Positions 23,901-36,835 of a stretch of DNA of 64,000 bases are shown one piece after another (the first letter of the stretch is position 1; each line of letters starts with the position of its first letter). The DNA lies in contig CP136063.1 of NCBI GenBank assembly GCA_032622095.1, forward strand, positions 207,935,934 through 207,999,933, given 5' to 3'. A program made the translations under genes and the position numbers. The DNA comes from Siphonodentalium dalli. Its lineage: Eukaryota; Mollusca; Scaphopoda; Gadilida; Siphonodentaliidae. Below the pieces are notes generated by a model. The model was given only the letters and a program-made list of their open reading frames with translations. It was not told the DNA's origin and ran no database searches.

Positions 23901-26490
23901 CTTTGTATAAATAAAATGTATTAACATGAGAGATATTAATATACATGTAGTCCTGATCCACGTCCCTAAGAACTAATACACATATGATATCCGCCGGAGA
24001 TATAGAAGATTCGATGTCAATTAGTCTAACCCGGAAACTCAATATCTTCTGTTTGTGACATAATTTAACGCACATATTACTCGAGACTAAAATATTAATG
24101 TACGGGAAAACATGCACATCAAGCAACCAATGGCGAGAACAACTTATATGCATAGGTGTTTGTTGTTCTCTTTTTTGGACGCTCGGTCAGAACTCGGTCA
24201 AAAATACAAAGCAGCAAGCTCTCGACACTATACATAATATTTATAACGCTGATTGCATTATATGGACATTGTGGTCCCATGTTATGTCATTAAAGGGCAT
24301 TTTGTGTGTGTGTGTGTGTGTACGATGGTGAATTCCGTGTTACATTAATTGGTAGTTACTACATGTATGATGTGTGAACTTTGATTGCTCGTGGACTCAT
24401 ATCCCACTTTTCCAAAACCAGAGATAGATTAGATATCTTATTTGCTGGATTTCAATATGTATGCCATTTTTTGCGTTACTGCATACAACAATAGATGGTG
24501 ATTCTGTTATTTAATGTTTCATTTGGCCAAAACTATTGCAAGGCTCTATGAAAATGTTGGTGGAAATTCCAAAGGGCATGTTAAGGCGGACTGCACATTC
24601 TAGACTATCACAATATATTAATGAAAGTTATATGTTAGTATTAAACATTACTACATCACTTCGTATCGCATTGAATGCATGATTATCTATAACTGTTAAT
24701 GACCATCCTCTATACTACTTGATGTCTACGTTTTGTTAATGCATTACTGACTTAACGTCTCAAAATAACATCAAATGTGTCAAACAATAGTCCAAATGCT
24801 CATTGGAGATCGATACACGATTATTCTATTTATTTGACACATCTATATCGCCCGGCTTCCGTCGATGTAATTCAGCAAATTAAACTATTTAAGTCATTCT
24901 CGGAATTTCGCTAAGTGTTTTTTTTTTATTTTGGTTGGTTTGTCTTTCACCAAATATTTGATATAAAGTTCCTGATAATTGACAAACAAAACAACCTAAA
25001 CATACAACAAATGCAAATTTCGATTAATGTTAGTCTTGGCGTCACACCTCACATATCCAACGGTGTGACATCTGGAACCTGATGTATGATACTACCAAAC
25101 TATATATAATGGCAACATGAAAGACATGGTTTACCCGCCCGTACGGAGCTGATCGACGGTTTACGGAAGTTAATTTGAGACAATCATGTCAAAGTTTTAT
25201 CTGAACAAAATGTTGTCTTACCACCATCACTCAAACAGAACATATCGCCGTCTGATACAAACACTCAATCTAAACAATATATCGCTGCAAACTGCCGTAT
25301 GATACATTTTGACCGGCTTTCGTAGTCGTTGTTCGCAACGTGTTGACATTAGAATTAGCTGTCATGTTTGGCGCCATATTTGATTTTGATTGTCTCCTAA
25401 GACCAGATGTGGATGCAAATTTAACATTTTATGTTGGACGCCATATTGCACGCCATCTTGGAATTTCATATTCTTCTAATAGTAAATATGGATGGCAATT
25501 CATACCTGTCACATCTTATCTGTGTTCTACATTATATAAAACAAAAAAATACAGCGAATCATGCTATCATTCGTGGTTCCAATCCCAGGCGATAACTTTA
25601 TGTCGAATTTTATGACATTGGACGGAAGGTTAAATTTTTACCTATTATTTTACCAATTGAAAAGGTGTATTTACGGTGAAATTAATGTTTGATATGAAAT
25701 TTTATTCGATGTAGTCATTACAATAATTTAGATTTTACCACTGGGTACGTTCCTTTTCTGGATTTGTTGTATGTCGCTTCACTAAGTCTTAAAATAAAAA
25801 CTGAACACCATATTGGACGCCATCTTGGATTTTGACACTCTTCTAATAGTGAATATGGATGCAAATTCGCATTCTGTGTCCTACACTAAATAAAAGCAAA
25901 TACTACGCATTATTCTATCATTCTGGGATCCAATCCCGAGCGCTGGCTATATTTAGCATTTTATGACATTGGAGGGAGGGTTAAGTTTTTGCCTAGTATT
26001 TCAATATTTGTGGGGACAGAATAATAAAGCTAATACTTACCGGTAGAAAATACTCCAATATTTCGAATCATAAATGACAAGATGAGCTAGGTCCAGCTTG
26101 CCAGTTTTGTACAGAGTTGACGGGTGACAGTTTCTCTGAATCGTTATGATTTTTTGACGCAGAACGTTACATTCTCTACCATACCATGACGTCGTGAAAT
26201 CTCAAACAAAACAGAAAAAATTTAGAACTTTCCGATATAGTATCACCATGTACATGTACCCCATAATAACTAATAGATCGTTCTGGTTTTGGTGATGTGA
26301 TTAACTTTTAACTAACTGTGTATGGCTGGTCAATCGCTGAAAACAGGCAAATTTTTCGGTAAGGTACCTTCGTAAATATTCTTACCATACATAACTGCCA
26401 TCAATTCCGGCAAGGCCAAGAATCATTTTCATAATTGATATTGATTTACATTCCGGAAAAAGTTGGTTTCAACTTGTTCTACCGAGGGTA
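20911..26490. mobile_element. 5.6-kb long-inverted-repeat element with arms of tandem ~330-bp units
   Basis: The left end TACCCTCGTTAGAACAAG (20911) matches the inverted right end CTTGTTCTACCGAGGGTA (26473-26490). The arms match for over 1 kb. Shared landmarks are the lysine-codon-like AACCAACTTTTTC, TTCTTGGCCTTG, TATGTATGGTAAGA, TTTTTTGACGCAGAACG (inverted), AATTCTATACAAAACT-type text, GGATTGGATCCCAGAATGAT and TTCACTAAGTCTTA. In the left arm a motif of the form CCATGATGGCGTCCAAGATG recurs about every 330 bp (near 21570, 21904, 22230 and 22798). The right arm carries inverted counterparts near 25360-25450 and 25810. The centre (about 22.9-25.3 kb) has no recognisable ORF and contains a (TG)9 tract. 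No target-site duplication was evident. Confidence 0.65.
24303..24320. repeat. (TG)9 microsatellite
   Basis: Uninterrupted TG dinucleotide run inside the central part of the 5.6-kb element. Confidence 0.95.
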
Positions 26491-27089
26491 GTTGTGATGT
26501 TTTGTGGACAGAACAGTAGCGGGTCCAACGAAAAACGGCAAATACTCGGACAGGAGCCACAGTGTACTTCTAAAAATCGTTGGAATCCCGCGTACCAAAA
26601 CGGTAGGAGACACTCTCGTGTGCGGGCGGATCGTCCGTCGCTTATAAGTGTTTAGATACACAGAAGCAGACGGCCAGTACTTAGGCTGTACAGTGTATGG
26701 TGATTTTGCAAATTTTGCATCTAAGACCGAAACAAACTATAGTCTCAATGCGATGGTGTGTACCTCTCAATGTACATGTACATGTACAGCTGAACCTTGG
26801 GTAACAGTCATGTTTCGAATGTGCGTCTCGACTCGAATCACTGTATGGAATCGACGAGCAAGGCTACGGTTGAGGTGGTTCCGGTGTACCATTCCAAACA
26901 AAGCAATTACACTTTCTACACAACAAAAGACGTAGTTTTCTATTCTTTCCGCGGCCTTTGGTATATGGGATGACATCGACAGACGTATGATATTCCAAGT
27001 GTCATTATGGCAATCGATATTCTTGCATACGGTGGGTCTGACGTGATGTTTAGTCCCTTTTAATTGCAATTTTACCACCGATGAGGACA
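26491..27089. other. Non-coding sequence
   Basis: Short frames up to 103 codons exist on both strands, but none shows a motif or codon pattern I can support. A palindromic ATGTACATGTACATGTACA tract lies near 26770. Confidence 0.45.
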
Positions 27090-27400
27090 GAAACGGGAGG
27101 GTGAGATGGTGGTGAAGCGGTATGGAATGGTGAAAGGTTGGGATGAGATGACGGTTTAGGTGGACAGGAATTGTGGAGAGTTGTAATTATGGCAGGGGTG
27201 GGTAAGATGGTGGCAGTGGATGGTTGGAATGGTGGCAGGGTGGGATGAAATTGTGGCGGAGACGATGCGCAATTGTGGCAGGGGTGGAAATGTGGCAGCG
27301 GTGGGATCAAATTGTGGTGGATGCGGGATGGAATGGTGGCAGGGTGGTATAAGACAGTTAGTTGCAGGGATGTGGTGGACGGTTACAGGAATGGTGGGAG
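27090..27400. repeat. Degenerate G-rich minisatellite
   Basis: Purine-rich plus strand with irregular repetition of TGGAATGGTGGCAGGGTGG and GGGATGAAATTGTGG-type units of roughly 20-45 bp. The opposite strand reads as Pro/His-rich low complexity, which is not evidence of a gene. Several runs of three or four G are present. Confidence 0.75.
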
Positions 27401-27949
27401 AGGTTAAGTTATTTCGGATAATTTCCGCTTATTTTCGTACTTTTCATACTTCGCTAAGGACGTTCCCATGGTAACCTGCCATTTTTTCCGAATTGTTTTA
27501 GACCGAGAGGAGCTAAATAATGTCGACCCCGTTCTGTTCGGCCCAACACTGTATTGTAGATAATGACTTTCAGGAAAAGGACAAGCTTTTGGCGAATAGT
27601 GGGTTCAAATGGGATACAATAGCTACATGTGAAATACTTAATTGATTACATAACAAAGATGCTGGCTAGTATGTCTATATTCACCCTTTGTGGGCCTAAT
27701 TCAGCTTAGACATCATATTCTCCAGATAGTATCTTTATTATCAATTTACATGTTGTTTTAGTCTACATATCCCCAATTGACATAATACACTTTGCATAAT
27801 CGGGTGCCCAATCGGTGCACATCACAATATTCGCCATCTGTGAACTTAAATCTGAGTCTATATCTTCCCAAACAGATGATGCCATGCAGAATGAGTTTTT
27901 TTTTTAAACATATTTTATTTGTATTATAATACAAAATTAAATGGATTGG
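27401..27949. other. Non-coding sequence 3' of a LINE relic
   Basis: No gene recognised. The stretch from about 27740 may be the 3' untranslated part of the minus-strand LINE that starts to be recognisable at 28180. Confidence 0.4.
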
Positions 27950-29480
27950 GGCACAAGTTACAAAACATAATGAGTCCCTCTCCGGTATACAATTATACAA
28001 ACAATTTGTCTATCAAAGTGGCACAATAAGTAACTTATTTGCAGCTGCACGTGGTGAATGGGAAAGATGATGATGGAAGGTAGTAACAGTTCATTGAGGA
28101 AGGGTGAGAATGAGAATGATTGGTGGGGGGTGCCAACGCCGAGTGTGCATGCTAAGCTGAGGCGAAACACATATGTATTAATTATTATTATCGTGAAATT
28201 TAACTGGAATATTTTGAACAGTTTCACATTTTGTTTGTTTGGAGTATTCGGGATGCCAACAAGATTGTTCATATGCTTAATTTAGTTCCTTCTCTGTGTA
28301 GCAGGTGAAACATCTCCGTTCTGACTGGTAGTGGGGACACATAAAGAAGTAATGATACGCATCTTCACACTGGTTGCCGCACGTACAACGTGGACTTCCT
28401 TAGATATAGTTCTGGAATTTGTCAGACTGAAGATCACTGCAATGGTTTCGTAGTCTGGCGTGCAATACATTATACTGCCTACGTCCTGTATAGAAATATA
28501 CTGGGGTCTAGTGATATAGGATCAATTATTCTAAGATAATCTTTAAAATAGAAAATCGTCGGAGCTTCTGCTATTGCGGAAGGCATGTCGTTCCAAGCTT
28601 TTATGGTTGAGGGGAAAATGACTTTTTGTAATGCTCAGTATTGCTGAAATATGTGTAAACATTTTCGGGGTTTCTGAATTCATACTCGGATATATCGGCT
28701 ATCCTGTGTGGTAATATTTTAGTGAGGTAAGTAGGGGCCCTCTGATTTACATTGTTGTACATAGTTTGTAGTTTATGAAGTTCGCGCCTTTTTCTTAGCG
28801 GGGGCCAGCCGACTTCTGTCATGACGCCTTTGTCTCACTGAGCTCGCGAGGCCGCTGACAATTCTGGCTGCATCAATGTGTAATCTGTCAAGTTTATCCA
28901 ATTGGTATTTTGGTGCACATGCCCAGACTACATCGGAGTAATCATATAGAGGCAGTATAGGTTTTATATATTTTTTCTAATGTCTTCCAGTCGAGTTGGA
29001 ATTTAAATTTTCTGAGTTGTGATAAGCGGGATGCTACTCTCTTTATAGTTTCATCTATATGATTGTTCCACGAAGTGTACACTGTACAATGATATTGTAT
29101 CACTATTAAAAGTTAAATTAGGGATATCATGCCCATTGTTTTTGAGGGATTAAAGGTGACCAGCTAATTTTTGTTTACCAAGTTGCTATAGTTTCAAGGT
29201 ACATATTCATAATCCGTGGTGGCTATTAGTAAGGCAGGTATCGTCAGCGTACATTCTGGTCACGCAACTGATGTTGTCTGGTAGGTTTGTTATGTAAACT
29301 AAAAATAGAAAAGGTCCTAAAAATTAGCCCCGAGGAACGCCCGCTGGGATGATCTCATAATCATAAAAGCTGTCATTAACTAATACGCGCTGCTGGCGGT
29401 TTCTTAGATAGTTTTCTATCCATTTCAAAGGTTTCCCTCGCACTCCATAGCTAGACAGAATAAGGTCCTAATGGGATGAC
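27950..29480 (-). pseudogene. CR1/L2-like LINE relic: reverse transcriptase and C-terminal zinc knuckle
   Basis: In minus-strand order: an RT stretch with ENYLRNRQQRVLVN, AGVPRG, FLGPFLFLVYITNLPDN and the catalytic box YADDT (29460-29210). Next a diverged thumb region, then GWPPLRKRRELHKLQTMYNN with AYL/LP-type text (28822-28600). Then LHARLRNHCSDL and a CTCG..CEDAYHYFFMC cysteine/histidine knuckle (28460-28290), and an NKQNVKLFKIFQ tail (near 28230). An in-frame stop interrupts the RT inside the conserved GVPRG-x-LGP motif, another lies before the knuckle, and the frame changes repeatedly. The N-terminal endonuclease is missing. It copied itself through RNA when active; it is inactive now. 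Confidence 0.85.
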
Positions 29481-31020
29481 TTTGGTGACGCTAGCTCGCT
29501 ATGCGGAGTAGCTTAACTAAATTCACCCTCAGGGGACCTCATTCCGCAAAAGTCCGCCAACATTTTCTAAGGCCTGATGATGTGACAGGGCCTGGCTGGC
29601 TCGTTATAATAAAGTGTCATCTCACACAGACATAGAAACACCGATTGCCCATTGACACAACACAATCAACACGTGTGGTTCCAATCCGCATATCGTCGTA
29701 AACCAGTAGCCGTAGAATTAATAATTCATACATGATTACATCCACTGTCGGCATACGTAAGATCTAGATTTGTCTGATGTGTAGTGGTATGTATGATCGT
29801 AATCCCCGCTAGATTGTATATGACAAGGGAATCTGTGCAAACTTAACCTTTTTGAATTTGGGAGCCAGGACAACAATCACATGAATGTATTATACATAGA
29901 ATATATTAGACACTACCATCATAACTATTTACGCATACAGAAATCGTTAAATAAAGTTTCTTTACATCCAATGTTAGCAGAATGGATTGAGCCGGAAATC
30001 TACAGCTGATGAAAACTATTTAACAATATCGATATTGAACCAACCAAGGATGAGATCATAAATGATATGTAAGAATTTGTGGTAATGACAATACTGTAGA
30101 CCCGCTCCATACTATAATGCGGGCAAAATAAAATATTTATATTTCATTGTAAGCTTCGGAACAACTGCGGCGATCTGAATTTTGACAAGTAGTATGAAAA
30201 CTAAACCCCGTCCATAAAATACAAGCTGTTCTCGCGGTAACTAATGTGAAGACGCTGAACATGACTTTTACATTGTCCCATATGAAACCACCACAGTTAA
30301 CTTACATCAAAATTATCTCAAAATGAGAGAGGTTATCATTATGAGCTGTAAATAGTGTATATACGTTTTCCCATGTTCCATACACATGTATATTAGCTGA
30401 GAACAATGCATTATTTCTTCTTTTTTTCACCCGATCACGCATAATTATGTGGACACAATTGAGTGATTTAATCGTGGCAATCTTCTCAATCAATAATTAT
30501 TTGTGGCATCCTACACCAAAGAGACAACTTGAATAATCGTATATTTCAGATAGCCCAATCATTAATTTCAACATCACACCGGGTCGAGTAAATTCTGTAA
30601 ATTCTAACTTGCGAGATCATATCCAAACTCTAGGCCTTTCTTATAGGATTATATATAAATAAATACTTAATCGGAGGGGTGATTAGATATTGTTTAATAT
30701 ATAATCTCAACCACAGGGAACACTCGTGCATGATCACTATATTAAATCACGATATTTTAAGATTGTGTTTACCCTCTTTAAGGGGAGGTTTACCTTTATC
30801 TGGGGTTTGCGTGCCAATTCTATCGACTGAAGTCCCCCTTTAGATGAGCTCAACCTTTACGAATGGGCAAAAAGTCCAGCCCGAACCCGAAAACAGGCAT
30901 CTATCAGTCAGTCAGTCGTGATCACTCGTCCTCCTCAGTTTGCGAACCCATGTTGTGGAAGTTCCGTCCGGCGTAACCTCCATTAGCGACGTATCACACA
31001 GCATGGGTCCAGACCAAAGC
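29481..31020. other. Non-coding sequence
   Basis: AT-rich with no supportable ORF, RNA gene or element end. The segment 29460-29600 may still belong to the 5' side of the LINE relic. Confidence 0.45.
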
Positions 31021-31028
31021 ATAGGAAC

Positions 31029-32152
31029 TAGTGATGCGGACCGGACCGCTTTGGACCGGTCCGGTCCGCGGTCCAGGGGTGGACCGCGGTCCGGTCCGGA
31101 CCGGGTGTCACTGGATCGGACCGGACCGCTTTTTGCCGCCGGTCCGGTACTCTCCGGTCCGGTCCACTGTTTTACTTCAGTTATAATAAACTATCGCTAA
31201 TATTATTGCGTATTTGCCGTCATATCAATTAGCAAGGATGTATTGACGCATTCAAGTGATTATTAATATATATTAAACGTTTGGTGCCACGAAAACAATG
31301 TATAGATGAACTTTGTACATGTCACTTTCCTTATAATGTATTAATGTAACACTGGCCAACACTATGTAGCACCCTATCAATGTGACAAACATGCAACTGA
31401 ATGAGTATGGAACTATTTGTCATAAACAGTGTAACATGGCATCAACTAATCAATTTGGATGGATATCGAATCGAGTATTCTATTGTTTTTCACAGTTATA
31501 CTTATCGAAGAAACATGCAAACCACATTACATAGTACATACACAAGACAGTCACAATAATCCAATAGTAGTTGTACTTATATATAACTGTAATTGTCAGG
31601 AATATCCAATCAGCCATCATAATCTCCAAGACTCAAATATTAATGTAGTAGTCATATTAGTACACATTTGTATAATTGTCATCAGTATAGTTATTTCGTT
31701 TAATTTCAATTTAATGAAAATAAGTATGATACGAATCATGCATACGATCAGTTGAGTGCCATGTTAGATTGGTTATAACACATTCTGGCCCTAGCTATAT
31801 ATCTGTCCAATACATTTAATTAGTGCATGTTCGCATTACTAGATATACTATTATCGTGCATCGTTCCCAGTATATCCCACCAGAGACAGACAATGATGCA
31901 TACAATCGGCAAACAATGTAAGTTTTAACATATATGGACTCATTGCAATGCACTGAACTCAGTGACCGTATAGTTTGTACTATACAGAGTAAAAACTTTG
32001 AGAAAACAGAGAATTCATTAACATATAGCCTATTATAGGTGGACCGGACCAGGCATGTGTGCCGGACCGGAATGGCCTGGACCGGACCGGACTGGACCGC
32101 CTTGGCAGTGGACCGGACCACCCAAGGTAGTCCGGTCCGGTCCGCATCACTA
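31029..32152. mobile_element. 1124-bp non-autonomous hAT element with GGACCGG-rich ends
   Basis: Starts TAGTGATGCGGACCGGACCG and ends CGGTCCGGTCCGCATCACTA, an almost perfect TIR of the TAGTGATG/CATCACTA type known from hAT elements. Flanking 8-mers are ATAGGAAC (31021-31028) and ATAGAAAC (32153-32160), an 8-bp target-site duplication with one mismatch. Both subterminal regions (31036-31170 and 32040-32147) contain many GGACCGG/CCGGTCC copies in both orientations; in hAT elements such repeats bind transposase. The AT-rich interior has no transposase ORF. Confidence 0.9.
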
Positions 32153-32160
32153 ATAGAAAC

Positions 32161-34350
32161 CCATCGGTAACTACACTGGGATATTAGCCAAAGGCCCAAA
32201 AGGGACCACGTGTCTTTCCCCAACACAACACACGAACAAAATCGTTTAATTCGTCTTTAGTTAAACGGACATGGCTCATCCAAACCTCCAATTTGTTTTC
32301 TGCGTAATTTGGAGCGACGGATACGATAGGTCGATACATAAACGAACTATTGATATACCGACTTCATATGCTCTTTAAAAAACACTTGCCAAAGTCACAG
32401 CAATTTTTCAGCCGTTTTCAACTTTTCGCCAGAAGTCAGACATTGTACCATATCAGGAATAGACTACCGCGGAACGCTCTTTTCTGTTCCTTGTCGCCCA
32501 AATGGCTGTTGTGCGTTTGAGACCCAAATATACCCTATTCACAGTTGTATTTTTCGTTACTTCAATGCGTCTTTTTTGGTTACAGAATGCTCGTAGATAG
32601 TTAGTTCAGATATGCATCGACCTATTTCGATATTGAGAAAAATTCAAAAGCGAATAATATTATGTGTATTTTGGAGCCCAAACCGCCATGTGGCTTTAAA
32701 GGCGAAACATGTGTTCGTGTAAAGACGAAAAACCGTTGACCCATAAACTTCCCGACATGGCTTCGCGACAGGGTAACGACGGGGGGGGGGGGGGGGGTTC
32801 AGTTGTCAGAAGTTCAAAAGTTCACATCAACATTAAGTTTAAATCGTTCTCATAGTTTTATTTTCCAACCATCTTTTGCGGGAAATGTGTTGTTTTGAGA
32901 CCAATAGTACCTTGGAATCTAGTACTATACAATGGGTCGCGCGGGTGAACGGGTAACAGTGGTCTAGTAGATCACACCCCCATAAAAGCTATATATATTT
33001 CAACAGAAGGTTACCACCGCATGTCACGTGGTTTATGGGCAGAGTATTGCTCCGGATTAATAAATTGGAAACGCAGTACGTCGACTTTAGTTAGAGATTG
33101 AAAACGCAGTCATGTATAATAGGTTCAGTTTAATTCCGGAAATAACTCTATTTCCGAGAGTAAAATGCCTGCCTCAAGTTTCCGAATCGATATCTCTCGT
33201 GTTTATGTGTTATGGATGTTCTCCAAGGTACTCTTTTATCTACAGACAACTATCATTAGGCGATAACTGTTCGCGGGTTACGTGTCGCCGCCATTTGTGT
33301 GGTATATATAAACCAGCTGTTTCGTCGCGACGATGCTGGCCCGTTACCGTAAGCGTGTCCCGCGACGAGTAATATTTGATCGATTAAGTTGTATGCAACA
33401 CGCTGTTAGTATTACATTATAGTTTTACATAAACACAGATAATCCTCAGATTGCAATGAGGCAACGACGTCGTGACCCAGCGACGATTAAGCTTATTACT
33501 GATTAGGGTGTATTCGATTCCGTGTTCTTCTATGTTCGCGAACGATAGGTTACCAATACCATATTCTAAATATAGAACAGGGAACAACACTGGCAAGTGG
33601 CCATTTGGTTACCTCCCGTTGCTCCCCGCATTGTAGATCGCGCGCAAATCTGGATCAGACGACGTCTAAACTACGTCATTATTAGCGGAATTTTGCGAGC
33701 AATAAAAGAAAAATGGCAAAGCACTTAGCTTTATATAATTCAACATACAATGCAAGACATATTATGGACTTGTTCGAGTTCGTGAAACTGATAAGTTAGT
33801 ATTCAGGTGTTATGCCAACCTGGATAATGTAGCATTCTACTAACATCGGCGAAAATTTCAAAGAAATCGAACATACCACTCAGTAGAAAACATCGTCAAA
33901 ACTACGCCCAATTGTAATATTTACATTTGGATTAAAAACGATTGCGCCATCCAGAGTCAGTGCATTTAATTAATCTATTAGAATGACGGTGTTTGTTGGC
34001 CATTTGTATTAATATTCGTAAAAAGAACAACTTTGAGCAAGATTATTCCCTATTTCTATTGGATCACCCTACCGGAGTGTTTCACATCACTTTAATAAAT
34101 GCAATGAATCGGTCAACATTTGACAATGATTTGCTTTTAGTTTTGTCTTTGAATGTTAATCAATTAACCGCAAGGGTTGAAATAGTAACGCAATGAAGGT
34201 TTTTATTTACCAGGCTTATTCTGAACCCTGAAATCCCCATGGCGATTTGAAGCGTCAAATTACACTCGCTTTTACTCTATCTCGGTCCGGTTTCCGGGAT
34301 CAAAATATGTCGCCAACTACGTTACATACTTTTATACAGACTTCATCACG
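32161..34350. other. Non-coding sequence with possible promoter-like patch
   Basis: No gene is supportable. At 33302-33309 there is a TATATAAA sequence about 30 bp upstream of a GC-rich patch that contains an ATG followed by a GTAAGC donor-like site (33331-33352). This could be a core promoter and tiny first exon, but nothing downstream confirms it. The remainder is AT-rich with short frames. Confidence 0.3.
32781..32797. repeat. Poly(G) run of 17
   Basis: Seventeen consecutive G on the plus strand in otherwise balanced sequence. Its length is likely to be inaccurate in any assembly. Confidence 0.9.
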
Positions 34351-35258
34351 CTGGTCATCCTATAATACCCGCTGCGGGCACATATTTTGTAAACCCCGTT
34401 GCGGGCACGAGTGAAGAGTTCATGTAGGTGTGTTTTGATGGAAATTTTGTTATTAATTGTTTTCCTTCGGACACATCTCCGGATCCAGGAGGTGAATAAT
34501 GAACCCAGCTTCAACCAAATGTTAACAGATCGACGAATAAAGCTCAATAAAGAGACGAAATGGCCGATGAAGTGTGAGAAAAAGCTTCCATGTTTAAAAT
34601 TTGTGTGTTTTCAGCTGCAAGATGAGTTCCATTGATATAGATAGTTTAGGAAACTAAATCTACATTCACATTGGAATTTGCGGCTATTGTGTAGGAAAAG
34701 ATTGACACTTACATGAGACACTCCACGGTGTCGGAGTAAACCCCGAAGCGGGCAAGAGTTTTGCCCGCGTCGGAGTTAACTCCTGCCCGCAGTACGTTTT
34801 ACTGTATCGATTCATGGTATGTTTGGAAAGATGTCTTTATTCGAGCTACTGGATAGGGATAGGGTCTGGGTGCTCTTAGTATCAAAACACGTCACGAGTA
34901 GATTGTCCCATATAGACTGCTCCACGTTTTCAAAAACAACGTGTTGCGAAGTGTCTACAGTGAAACTTTTGCTGAATGAAACATAAATTTACCCCGAAAT
35001 TCCGAATGCGCTCGACTAAGATTGTGTTTTCTCCAGAACTGATGTGTGAAATGTCTCTGAAATATTGTCGCAGCATAAATATGCATTGCTTATCATATAA
35101 GTCTTCCACTGATTTGTGTAACTTCTAAATTGACTATACCTTTAACTAATTAGACTAGCCCATCATGTGGAAAACTCTAATTGTTTTTGCCCGATGTGCG
35201 GTTTACTGACGCCCGCACCGGGGTTTACTGCCTGCAGCGTACATTATAGGATGACCAG
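34351..35258. mobile_element. 908-bp TIR element with CCCCG-GCGGGCA subterminal repeats
   Basis: Left end CTGGTCATCCTATAATACCC; right end TACATTATAGGATGACCAG, inverted. Further inside, GTAAACCCCGNNGCGGGCA motifs occur near 34389 and 34737, and in inverted form near 34763 and 35208. The subterminal regions therefore carry repeated GC-rich modules in an AT-rich body. No transposase ORF and no clear target-site duplication were found, so the class is uncertain. Confidence 0.65.
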
Positions 35259-36835
35259 AGTGTTCATTCTTATGTCACAGCATGACGTCATGGAAGTTAC
35301 GGAAAATCGGTCCCGACATATTAGTCTAGGCATGGAAGTAGGCGAGATGTCGTCTAAAAAGGAATTATTGAGACTAGTATTTTCTTATGGAAAAATTCAC
35401 TGATCACAGCAAAAAGTGGCAGCCCTATTTCTAAGGTCACCCCAGTGAAATTTCACGACGGTTTTTGCCGATGACCGCGAAGTGGACAAAGCTACACAAA
35501 ACAGTCGTATGTGGTCAAACATAAAGGGATTCGTCTTAAAATGAACGAGTGTTTCATGTTTTATGTTTTGGATGTAGTTTACAATTTGTCTGAACTGTCA
35601 TGACGTCGTGACTACGTATACATCTTGTTATCCTGATGATTTGAAGAAATGTTGCCATTTCAACTATGTTTGAAAGATAATACATTGGGTGGTATTACAC
35701 ATCTTTGGAAAGACCAATACTTTTCTTGGCACCCCGCGAATATCATATCATGAGGCAGTTCCAGAGAGTTCTCGATAATAGAGGAAACGCTAGCCATCAC
35801 CCCTACGCAGGATAAAGTATGCTGTAGCTGTTCATAGGGTATTTATCTTACCTATTTAGTCATGCAATAAAGTGCAATTGAGAAACATACAATGAGTAAT
35901 TCAAATGCGTGATTGTTATATATAGATAATTGGTTTTGGATGTAGATGTACATGTACTGGTTTAAAACAGCATTTAATGAATGCAGTACGAACAGACAAC
36001 ACACTCCCCATTTCCCCGTGCTTCGATCCTATATAGGTATGTCCAGATTTGGTGCAATAAATATACATTATGCATTTGTAACCGGGTTACAGAGGTTACA
36101 AGTCAAAAATCCGATGTGTTTTTGTCACAAAGTTACAGATGTACGTCATGGGCAATACGAATGGCGATGTTTTTTGCGCGTTTCGGTAGCGACATAGCTG
36201 CCGGACTATAATCGTGGTTGGACCGGGATCGAACATATATGGCAGATTTGGGTGCAGATTTCCATGGCGTACATCGGTAACTTGGTGCAAGATTCTATTG
36301 CCAAATCCAAAATGGCGGAAAGTTCGAAATAGATGTACTAAATTGCTAGCACATTAACAATCTTCATTTTAATGCTCAGAATATCCAGAATCGAGAACGC
36401 GAGTGTAATAAATATTAAGTAGATGTAAGATGCGGACCACTTATGCCCATTTGAATAGAAATTAATGCATCGCTTTCTAAGATGTTGGACATAATGCCGA
36501 CAAAAGTAGTCAAATGTGGGTAATTTTTGCTAAATTTCATCAGATCGATCCCATTTATACGGAAATTATTTGAGTAAGTGGTTGGTTGTGAAAACATATA
36601 TCATGTTCAGTCATATCCGACAATGGTGGTTCATAATTAACGAGCAGTTTACTCCTCGCAACCCTGAAATCCTAACTTCCATATAGGTGTATTTCAATGA
36701 TACGTCACCAAAAGCTGCTCAACTATAATATAATTTATATTCAGTAGTCCTATATGTCACAGGTTCAAATTCACCCGTCTGGTATCCACGTATATCAAAT
36801 AAGTGTCTGAAACCATCCGTGTCCCAAGCAATCTA
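35259..36835. other. Non-coding sequence containing a small inverted repeat
   Basis: No gene recognised. Around 36115-36295, GTTACAGATGTACGTCATGG and the inverted CCATGGCGTACATCGGTAAC form arms of an imperfect ~180-bp palindrome. The rest is AT-rich with only short frames. Confidence 0.45.

Noticed and set aside
27050-27310. Pro/His-rich minus-strand ORF
   Set aside because: It is translation of the C-rich strand of the G-rich minisatellite.
33302-33352. TATA-box promoter with a tiny first exon
   Set aside because: TATATAAA followed by an ATG and donor-like GTAAGC is suggestive, but no downstream coding exon supports it.
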